Source: Cherax quadricarinatus
Taxonomy: Eukaryota; Arthropoda; Malacostraca; Decapoda; Parastacidae
Direction: 5' to 3'
Length of the DNA stretch: 64,000 nucleotides
Assembly: GCF_038502225.1 (NCBI RefSeq)
Contig: NC_091293.1
Coordinates: 10,910,093 to 10,974,092 of the forward strand
Below are positions 22,414-31,127 of the stretch, one piece after another; the first letter of the stretch is position 1; each line of letters begins with the position of its first letter. A program made the translations under genes and the position numbers. The notes beneath the pieces are model-generated. The model had not been told where the DNA came from. It did not search any database and worked only from the letters and a program-made list of their open reading frames with translations.

Positions 22414-22483
22414 GTTGCACTTGTGTCCTTTTACTTTACATATTGTCGGTAATTCTACCAACTTTATTACATGTCAGCATTGT

Positions 22484-25400
22484 TGTGGTGACTACACTGA
22501 AGCACAGTTGTTGTGGCTCCCAACCAGCAGTGTAGTGGTGAATTCACTGTAGCACAATGGTAGTAACTCCGAAACCAGCAGTGTAGTGGTGACTACACTG
22601 TAGCACAGTGGTGGTGACTATCCAGGCCAGCAGTATAGTGGTGACTACACTGCTGCACAGTGGTAGAGACTTCCAAGCCAGCAGTGTAGTGATGACTTCA
22701 CTTTTGCACTGTGGTGGTGATTACCCAAGCCAGCAGTGTAGTGGTGACTACACTGTAGCACAGTGGTAGTGACTCCCAAGCCAGCAGTGTATTGGTGACT
22801 ACACTGTAACATAGTTGTGGTGACTCCCAAGCCAGCAGTGTAGTGGTGACTCCACTGTTGCACAGTGGTAGTTACTTCTAAGCCAGCAGTGTAGTGGTGA
22901 CTACACTGTAGCACAGTGGTGGTGACTCCCAAGCCAGCAGTGTAGTGGTGACTTCACTGTAGCACAGTGGTTGTGACTTCCATGCCAGCAGTGTAGTGGT
23001 GACTACACTGTAGCACAGTGGTAGTGACTCCCAAGCCAGCAGTGTAGTGGTGACTACACTGTAGCACCGTGGTAGTGACTCCCAAACCAGCAGTGTAGTG
23101 GTGACTACACTGTAGCACAAAGGTATTGACTACCAAGCTAGCAGTGTAGTGGTGACTACACTGTAGCACCGTGGTTGTGACTATCCCAGCCAGCAGTGTA
23201 GTGGTGACTACACTCTAGCACAGTGGTAGTGGCTCCCAAGCCAGCAGTGTAGTGGTGACCACACTGTAGCACCGTGATGGTGACTACCCAAGCCAGCAGT
23301 GTAGTGGTGTCTACACTGTAGCATAGCGGTGGTGACTACCCAAGCCAGCAATGTAGTGGTGACTACACTTTGGCACAGTGGTGGTGACTTCCAAGCTAGC
23401 AGTGTAGTGGTGACTACACTGTAGCACAGTGGTAGTGACTCCCAAGCCAGCAGTGTATTGGTGACTACACTCTAGCACAGTGGTGGTGACTACCCAAGCC
23501 ATCAGTGTAGTGGTGACTGCACTGTAGCACCGTGGTAGTGACTCCCAAGCCAGCAATATAGTGGTGACTGCACTGTAGCATAGTGGTGGTGACTACCCAA
23601 GCCAGCAATGTAGTGGTGACTACACTTTGGCACAGTGGTGGTGACTTCCAAGCTAGCAGTGTAGTGGTGACTACACTGTAGCACAGTGGTAGTGACTCCC
23701 AAGCCAGCAGTGTATTGGTGACTACACTCTAGCACAGTGGTGGTGACTACCCAAGCCATCAGTGTAGTGGTGACTGCACTGTAGCACAGTGGTGGTGACT
23801 ACCCAAGCTAGCAATGTAGTGTGGACTTCACTGTAGCACTGTGGTGGTGACTCCCAAGCCAACAGTGTAGTGGTTACTACACTGTAGCACAGTTGTGGTG
23901 GCTACCAACCAGCAGTGTAGTGTTGACTACACTGTAGCACAATGGTAGTGACTCCCAAGCTAGCAATGTATTGTTGACTACACTTTAGCTCCGTGGTGGT
24001 GACTTCTTAAGCCAGCAGTGTAGTGGTGACTACACTGTAGCACTGGAGCAGTGACACCCAAGCCAGCAGTGCAGTGATGACTGCACTGTAGCACCGTGGT
24101 GGTGATTACCCAAGCCAGCAAAGTAATGGTAAATGCACTGTAGCACAGTGGTAGTGACTCCCAAGCCAGCAATGTAGTGGAGACTGCACTGTAGCACAGT
24201 GGTAGTGACTCCCAAGCCAGCAGTGTATTGGTGACTACTCTGTAGCACCGTGGTAGTGACTCCCAAGCCAGCAGTGTATTGGTGACTACTCTGTAGCACC
24301 GTGGTAGTGATCTCACGCCAACATTGTAGTGGTGACTGCACTGTAGGACAGTGGTGGTGTCTACCCAAGCCAGCAACGTAGTGGTGACTACACTGTAACG
24401 CAGTGGTGGTGACTTCCATGCCAGCAGTGTAGTGGTGACTACACTGTAGCACACTGGTAGTGACTCCCAAGCCAGCAGTGTATTGGGGACTACACTGTAG
24501 CACCGTGGTAGTGACTCCCAAGCCAGCAGTGTAGTGGTGACTACACTGTAGCACGGTGGTGGTGACTACCCAAGCCAGCAATGTAGTGGTGTCTACACTG
24601 TTGCACAGTGGTGGTGACTACCCAAGCGAGCAATGTAGTGGTGACTACACTGTAGCACAGTGGTGGTGACTCCCAACCAGCAGTGTAGTGGTGACTACAC
24701 TGTAGCACAATGGTAGTAACTCCCAAGCCAGCAATGTATTGGTGACTACACTGTAGCACCGTGGTGGTGACTACTCAATCCAGCAGTGTAGTTGTGACTA
24801 CACTGTCGCACAGTGGTAGTGACTCCCAAACTAGCAGTGTAGTGGTGACTACACTGTAGCACCGTGGTGGTGACTATCCAGGCCAGCAGTATAGTGGTGA
24901 CTACACTGCTGCACAGTGGTAGAGACTTTCAAGCCAGCAGTGTAGTGATGACTACACTGTTGCACTGTGGTGGTGACTACCCAAGCCAGCAGTGTAGTGG
25001 TGACTACACTGTAGCACCGTGGTGGTGACTACATAATCCAGCAATGTAATGGTGACTGCACTGTAGCACAATGGTGGTGATTACCCAAGCCAGCAATGTA
25101 GTGTTGACTACACTGTAACACAGTGGTGGTGACTCCCAAGCCAGCAGTGTAATGGTGACTACACTGTAGCACAGTGGTAGTGACTCCCAACCAGCAGTGT
25201 AGTGGTGACTACACTGTAGCACAATGGTATTGACTCCCAAGCTAGCATTGTAGTGGTGACTACACTGTAGCACCGTGGTGGTGACTACCCAAGCTAGCAG
25301 TGTAGTGGTGACTACACTGTAGCACAGTGGTAGTGACTCCCAAGCCAGCAGTGTAGTGGTGACTACACTGTAGCACCGTGGTGGTGACTACCCAAACCAG

Positions 25401-25680
25401 CAGTGTAGTGGTGACTACACTGTAGCATAGCGGTGGTGACTACCCAAGCCAGCAATGTAGTGGTGACTGCACTGTAGCACCTTGGTTGTGACTCCCAAGC
25501 CAGCAGTGTAGTGGTGACTACACTGTAGTACCGTGATGGTGACTACCCAAGCCAGCAGTATAGTCGTGACTACACTGTAGCACAGTGGTAGTGACTCCCA
25601 AGCCAGCAATATAGTGGTGACTACACTGTAGCATAGTGGTGGTGACTCCAAAGGCAGCAGTGTAGTGGTGACTACACTGA
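22484..25680. repeat. 51-bp satellite, block 4
   Basis: Diverged 51-bp units. The first about 740 bp are the duplicate of 13407 to about 14148. Local duplications are also visible: the segment at about 23320-23520 recurs at about 23580-23780. The array stops at about 25680 in non-repetitive sequence. Confidence 0.93.
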
Positions 25681-26005
25681 CTGCGTCTCAGCTCATTCTC
25701 GTGTCATCTCCTACCTTGGTACGTCATTTCTTTACCTTATTTTCCTCCACGACTGGTTCCACAGGAATCGACTAACACCCAGAAACCTACTTATTGCTTT
25801 GTGAATGAAGGTAGCAGATGTAAGGAGAGCTCACTGTCCTGCTTGTCCGGCTTTTCCTGTTTACTGTAATTTTTACTACTGAATCTATGATTGCTTAGTT
25901 AAGCTTAAGTTAATTTTAAGTTTGTCATAATGCTCTGCATACAAAGGGCTTTTGGCATGTACACCCAACTACTATAATTCCTTGTACAACTATGTATTAT
26001 GTCCA
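25681..26005. other. Spacer ending in retroposon-like 3' tail
   Basis: No gene seen. The last 100 bp end in AATAAA followed at once by (TTA)n, the form of a retroposon 3' end whose tail has grown into a microsatellite. The family is not identified. Confidence 0.4.
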
Positions 26006-26012
26006 AATAAAC

Positions 26013-26067
<55 letters not shown>

Positions 26068-26118
26068 GTTGTTGTTATTATTATTTTTATTATTTTTTTT
26101 ATTTTTTTTATTATTATT
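26006..26118. repeat. (TTA)n microsatellite
   Basis: About 110 bp of TTA repeats with an internal TTG run and T-rich end. Frames through it (poly-L, poly-Y, poly-N) are artefacts. Confidence 0.95.
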
Positions 26119-27120
26119 TGGTTCATGCTTTGGCCAGTGACCTACTAATTGATAACCTTCGATTAGCTGAGTACGAGGTTCAGTCCTCATTAGCAGGTCA
26201 TCAGAGGTCTTGGAGGATAAGAATATAATAATGGAGGAACAAGGATGCAGACCTGCGTGACTTTATTTGACAAGTCTTTCTCAAATTGAACCCTTTCCAC
26301 TTCTAACTCCTATATTTATCCAGCCCATTGTCAAAGCTGCCTAGCCCATTCTCAAAGCAATGTTTTCCTAGTGTGTAATGTAGGTAAGAAGAGAGTGAAA
26401 CGTTGACCGTTGTCAGGAACCGGGAGTTGTCGCAGACGAACAGCGATAACGTGCCCTGGTTGTCCCTCCATGTATCTCGCCGGAGGTTTGTTGATATGTT
26501 GACGACAATAGGATTTTTTTTTGTCAAAGGAAAATCTATGATTTTTTTATTTTTTCTAATGTGGGAATTTTCCCTTAGGATAACCCCAGGCAGTGGAAGT
26601 TTCGGTCACCTTTTCCCAAAGATCTCACGCTGTTTGACCGTTCAGCCCCGCTACAAATTAAGAGAGGTTACGCCATAAGACGATGATACAGTAGGTCCTT
26701 GAAGCTCCCTGTCTCAAGAACACAATGGAAAAATAAGAAGCGAGCGAGACATTTGGGTATCTTTATTGCTTAATAAGGATACCCACAAATGTGTCATTCA
26801 TCACCGTGCCGGCGTGATGTACTATCATTAAAACTCACAACACAAGGCAGTGGCCATCAGAGCAACACATGCGTGTGTTGTTCTTTCATCAACACATGTA
26901 ATGTTTGTGTTTTAGCGCGATTTTCTGAGCATTTATGCATGTGTTAATGTTTGTGTTATATCAGTACCTGTGTTATTGTGTTAGTATTATTCTACAATTT
27001 GTGTTTCTCCACACTGGAAGATGGTTCAGGTGTTCCAGACTATGGAGCAGAACTCGTCTCCAGGCTGAGGGATTGATCACCTCAAAACTAAGTTTTCGAG
27101 GGTGATGAACTGATTAATTC
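26119..27120. other. Spacer with one imperfect palindrome
   Basis: No recognisable coding domain. At about 26740-26800 there is an imperfect inverted repeat with about 20-bp arms (GACATTTGGGTATCTTTATT and its complement). It has the same layout as the palindromic core at 10226-10313 and so is likely a PLE-terminus fragment. The rest is unassigned. Confidence 0.5.
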
Positions 27121-27129
27121 GTCTTCATG

Positions 27130-27240
27130 TCTACATTGCTTCTGCTGCTTGCTATGTATTCGACTGAAGAAGCCTACTGTGTAGGCGAAACGTTTCGGAA
27201 TAAAGACACCTAACTGTTGCACATGCATATCGTTGTTATA
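27130..27240 (+). mobile_element. PLE 3'-end fragment with hammerhead-like core
   Basis: CTGAAGA (27164-27170), then A, stem II GCCTA-CTGTG-TAGGC, and GAAAC (27187-27191), followed by GTTTCGGAATAAAGACACC. The layout matches the PLE 3' ends above. CTGAAGA satisfies the canonical hammerhead core, whose seventh position is variable. The cleavage triplet would be GAC rather than GUC and stem III pairs poorly, so it is probably decayed. No coding part remains. Confidence 0.45.
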
Positions 27241-27790
27241 ATCACATAAAAACTGAATACAAGTTGAAGCCAGAGGCTAGAAGAAGCCTTCGAGGAGCCT
27301 TGGTTGCAGAATATTTTGGAACCACGTGTGGTATGGCTGGCGGCAACAGACTTACATTATCATCACTTACGAAATCCTTATAAGACGACTGCAAACTTAT
27401 ACCGTAGTTTGACGTACGTTAATGCTGAATTGCTGTGCATATTTTGGACTATGTATCGAGATTTTGAATGTCTATCATATTTCATGTCTTTATTGTTTGG
27501 TCTACCTACCACAGGGCAACAAACATTTAAGTGGGGATCCATAATTCCAGCACATCTGACGCTACAGTTTAACATGTCGTTGAACAATCTTGCTTTGTTA
27601 ACCTTATCAAACATTAAGCACTATCAAATATCGTAGAACGACTATTGTTTGTTGGTTAGTCAGGAAAAAACACCTGGCTTGGAGGTCTTCCTTATACGAA
27701 GATTAGATCAGTGGTTCCATTGTTGCTACGAGTGACCATGGCAGAAGCGACACCCAGCTCTCCCGTGCTGTGCGCAGTGCTGGTCCAAAT
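27241..27790. other. Spacer, unassigned
   Basis: Frames of 78-110 aa exist on both strands over the same stretch (27304-27636), but they start at non-ATG codons or lack any recognisable domain. Nothing here can be supported as a gene. Confidence 0.4.
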
Positions 27791-27799
27791 ATCATTTGT

Positions 27800-28300
27800 G
27801 TTAACATAAGAAGAAGAAGAAGAAGAACATAAGAACGAAGGAACACTGCAGAAGGCCTACTGGCCCATGCGAGGCAGGTCCAAGTCTCCTACCGGCTTAA
27901 GCCAATGCACCCAACCTAGTCAGGTCAGGTCACATTGACTTAAGGGAGGAACACGGCAACCGACCTGGTAGCACAAGCTATCAGGTCTAACTCACACCCA
28001 CCCACATCTACTCATGTATTTATCCAACCTATTTTTAAAGCTACACAACGTTCTGGCCTCTATAACGGCACTCGGGAGTTTGTTCCACTCATCCACAACT
28101 CTATTACCAAACCAGTACTTTCCTATATCCTTCCTGAATCTGAATTTTTCCAACTTAAAACCATTGCTGCGAGTCCTGTCTAGGCTAGATATTTTCAGCA
28201 CACTATTTACATCCCCTTTATTTATTCACAGTGTTACCACTCGTTCAATCAGAACAGTGGAGAGAATCACCTCTCATAGGGTATCATCTCTAAAAAACCC
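27800..28300 (-). pseudogene. LINE 3' fragment (C-terminal ORF2 remnant)
   Basis: The minus-strand frame at 27992-28201 encodes 69 aa ending in the pattern FRFRKDIGKYWFGNRVVDEWNKLP...SFKNRLDKYM. This matches the extreme C terminus of CR1/L2-type LINE ORF2 and parallels the HRVV...WNSL...HSFK ending of the LINEs at 43797-59352. The downstream part toward 27800 is its 3' UTR and ends near an AAGAAG-rich tail. It is strongly 5'-truncated, with no catalytic domain. Confidence 0.7.
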
Positions 28301-28892
28301 ATGACGCCCCGGAAGTCGTATCGTGTACCCAGGATATCCCTGGAGGCCGTATCGCGTACCCAGGATATCCTAGCTCTCACTGTTCCACTAACATCTAAAT
28401 ACAAAATTTACTACCCCTCTACATTTTTTTAAATCTTTAGAACACATTCATTCTACGTGAGGCCACACTGAAAGCGATTCTCTGTCATCCATCTATGCTC
28501 TAAATTCCATGAGGCGTGATTGTAACATGCTCGTGTCAGAGGTCAGGCACAGATACAGTCAACAATATAAACAGTGGAGTCAGAGAAAACCTTTCGTGGG
28601 TTCCCTCTGACATTGGCTTTAAAATACATGACTGAACTGATAAATTGGCAGGGAAGTGTGTCCTGACGGAGGGAGTAGATTACAAACTTGGACAGTCCAA
28701 TTGTAGTTCGAGGTCAATAAGACTCAAAGCTTCAACAGGACTTAATGGAGAGGGACGAGAACTGATGCCAGTCAGTCCGTCTACCATCATTCCATCGTGC
28801 AGAAGAGCTACGGGATATGGGGGAGGAGCCGTTCAACAAAATTAGTAGACTCTCAAGAACATAAAGGCACAACACCGTTTTAAAAACAATAC
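28301..28892. other. Spacer with short direct duplication
   Basis: Holds a two-copy direct repeat of about 32 bp near 28312-28375 (shared GTACCCAGGATATCC). No gene is seen. Confidence 0.5.
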
Positions 28893-29024
28893 ACAAATGA
28901 CCTACACATAGGAGAGAGAAGCTTACGAGGACGTTTCGGTCCGACTTGGACCATTTGTAAATGGTCCAAGTCTGACCGAAACGTCGTCGTAAGCCGAGTC
29001 TTTCTATGTGCGGGTTATTTGTGC
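28893..29024. mobile_element. Palindromic PLE-terminus pair
   Basis: Two roughly 64-bp arms (about 28893-28956 and 28961-29024) are reverse complements with scattered mismatches around a short GTAA centre. Each arm carries GGTCC-AAGTC-GGACC or a near variant, followed by GAAACGTC, i.e. a stem and GAAA arrangement like the other PLE ends. The form is comparable to the 43-bp palindrome inserted at 10226, but the family is different. Confidence 0.65.
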
Positions 29025-29035
29025 ATTAGGAACTC

Positions 29036-29856
29036 TTGACTGGCGCTACTGCCTGGCTTATGGTTGGGTTGCGGGTGCCTCTGCCTGGCTTCTGGTTGGG
29101 TTGCGGGTGCCTCTGCCTGGCTTATGGTTGGGTTGCGGGTGCCTCTGCCTGGCTTCTGGTTGGGTTGCGGGTGCCTCTGCCTGGCTTCTGGTTGGGTTGC
29201 GGGTGCCTCTGCCTGGCTTCTGGTTGGGTTGCGGGTGCCTCTGCCTGGCTTCTGGTTGGGTTGCGGGTGCCTCTGCCTGGCTTCTGGTTGGGTTGCGGGT
29301 GCCTCTGCCTGGCTTCTGGTTGGGTTGCGGGTGCCTCTGCCTGGCTTCTGGTTGGGTTGCGGGTGCCTCTGCCTGGCTTCTGGTTGGGTTGCGGGTGCCT
29401 CTGCCTGGCTTCTGGTTGGGTTGCGGGTGCCTCTGCCTGGCTTCTGGTTGGGTTGCGGGTGCCTCTGCCTGGCTTCTGGTTGGGTTGCGGGTGCCTCTGC
29501 CTGGCTTCTGGTTGGGTTGCGGGTGCCTCTGCCTGGCTTCTGGTTGGGTTGCGGGTGCCTCTGCCTGGCTTCTGGTTGGGTTGCGGGTGCCTCTGCCTGG
29601 CTTCTGGTTGGGTTGCGGGTGCCTCTGCCTGGCTTCTGGTTGGGTTGCGGGTGCCTCTGCCTGGCTTCTGGTTGGGTTGCGGGTGCCTCTGCCTGGCTTC
29701 TGGTTGGGTTGCGGGTGCCTCTGCCTGGCTTCTGGTTGGGTTGCGGGTGCCTCTGCCTGGCTTCTGGTTGGGTTGCGGGTGCCTCTGCCTGGCTTCTGGT
29801 TGGGTTGCGGGTGCCTCTGCCTGGCTTCTGGTTGGGTTGCGGGTGCCTCTGGGATT
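29036..29856. repeat. 32-bp minisatellite (about 25 copies)
   Basis: Unit contains GGCTTCTGGTTGGGTTGCGG followed by GTGCCTCTGCCT; period 32 bp. Copies are nearly identical apart from the first few (GGCTTATGG). The period is not a multiple of three, so all three plus-strand frames and one minus-strand frame stay open with the same 32-residue repeat. That is a signature of non-coding repeat. Confidence 0.97.
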
Positions 29857-30126
29857 CTGCTAACGTCAGCTGTCGTGGCTCGGTCTGTATGACAATTTTC
29901 CAACCGGAACTACAGTAGTGTCAAACACTAGGTTGTTGCATGATGTGAAAATAGACCGAATGTGAGGAACTCGCTCAGAAATGGTGAGCTATTTTCACGA
30001 CAGCGATATATTACTGTCAGTTACAGTAAGGTAAATTGAGGAAATTTTCCAGTAACTCACAACCATCTTAATTTGTTTGGTCAACAACAACGTGTAATGA
30101 AGTTACTACTTGCTTTGTAACAGCAG
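29857..30126. other. Spacer
   Basis: Short unique sequence between two minisatellites. No feature seen. Confidence 0.5.
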
Positions 30127-30742
30127 GGGGTGACCAGCGCCCACAGCATGGGCATGCTGTGACCACCACCCACAGCATGGGCATGCTGTGACCACCACCC
30201 ACAGCATGGGCATGCTGTGACCACCACCCACAGCATGGGCATGCTGTGACCACCACCCACAGCATGGGCATGCTGTGACCACCGCCCACAGCATGGGCAT
30301 GCTGTGACCACCGCCCACAGCATGGGCATGCTGTGACCACCACCCACAGCATGGGCATGCTGTGACCACCGCCCACAGCATGGGCATCCTGTGACCACCA
30401 CCCACAGCATGGGCATGCGGTGACCACCGCCCACAGCATGGGCATGCTGTGACCACCGCCCAAAGCATGGGCATCCTGTGAACACCGCCCACAGCATGGG
30501 CATGCTGTGACCACCGCCCACAGCATGGGCATGCTGTGACCACCGCCCACAGCATGGGCATGCTGTGACCACCACCCACAGCATGGGCATGCTGTGACCA
30601 CCGCCCACAGCATGGGCATGCTGTGACCACCACCCACAGCATGGGCATGCTGTGACCACCACCCAAAGCATGGGCATGCTGTGACCACCGCCCACAGCAT
30701 GGGCATGCTGTGACCACCGCCCACAGTATGGGCATGCTGAAC
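30127..30742. repeat. 29-bp minisatellite A with an internal palindrome (about 21 copies)
   Basis: Period 29 bp. Each unit has ACAGCATG-GG-CATGCTGT, a perfect 8-bp-arm palindrome, then GACCACC and A or G. Variants (e.g. GCATCCTG, CAAAGCATG) are scattered. Minus-strand frames are open but period-driven. Confidence 0.97.
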
Positions 30743-31127
30743 ACACCCACACACAAAACAAAGCAGCCACAATAGGATACGTAAAACGGAATCCTGTTAA
30801 AAGGTTTTGCACTCTGACAGGATTGCAGATGTTTCCTGTCTGACAGTCATGCAACATGACGAGGAGTCAGTCTTACATTACCGACACCCAACACTAACAA
30901 CTGTATGGCTCACACACATATGGACAACACCTGGATAAATTTCACCCAGTGACCTTTTCTCAGCTCAACCCAGAGATATTATTAAACTGAAAATTCCTCT
31001 GGTGGGCAAAACGTCTTCACAGTGAAGACAGCCAGGTGTTGCGACTGTGTATTTAATCAAATTTCTGCTAACACCTGGTTAATGTTCATCATTACTTCCC
31101 TGTAATGTTGTGTTTGCAAGTCAGGCT
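30743..31127. other. Spacer with possible PLE-terminus relic
   Basis: Near 30940-31070 the sequence CTCTGGTGGGCAAAACGTC followed by a small hairpin resembles a decayed PLE 3' end. No coding content. The assignment is weak. Confidence 0.35.

Larger units (their letters stand above)
14481..22469. mobile_element. Penelope-like element composite 2, carrying a Ty3/gypsy insertion
   Basis: Duplicate of composite 1, with the same inverted PLE pair, 14-bp target duplication (14467-14480 and 22470-22483) and internal 114-bp palindromic insert. The minus-strand PLE partner is in two pieces, 14481-15353 and 19569-20280, split by an LTR element. The plus-strand partner is 20281-22469. Sharing both insertion sites with composite 1 shows that the locus was duplicated after those insertions and before the LTR element arrived. 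Confidence 0.9.
20281..22469 (+). mobile_element. Plus-strand PLE of composite 2 (5'-truncated, open frame)
   Basis: A 2189-bp element, the same length as the plus partner of composite 1 (11204-13392). It begins abruptly at the head-to-head junction with its reading frame already open, so the N terminus is missing. It ends with a 3' UTR carrying a TAGTGGTAGTAG-type microsatellite (on the minus strand), the hammerhead-like motif and the terminal AT-rich tail. Confidence 0.9.

Noticed and set aside
595..25680. CRISPR-like regular repetition
   Set aside because: Units are contiguous with no unique spacers, the genome is eukaryotic, and there are no cas genes.
25905..26228. Poly-I, poly-L, poly-Y and poly-N frames
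   Set aside because: Translations of the (TTA)n microsatellite; the same applies to 39962-40338.
27304..27636. 110-aa plus-strand and 78-aa minus-strand frames
   Set aside because: Overlapping frames on both strands, a non-ATG start on the plus strand, and no recognisable domain.
29008..29918. Four overlapping ORFs of about 275-294 aa in the 32-bp minisatellite
   Set aside because: The same 32-residue peptide appears in three plus-strand frames and another on the minus strand, the mark of a period that is not a multiple of three without stops, not of a gene.
30068..30857. Cys/His-rich minus-strand ORFs of 216-258 aa
   Set aside because: All three minus frames give the same shifted repeat from the 29-bp minisatellite. 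The CPCC-like motifs are repeat artefacts, not zinc fingers.
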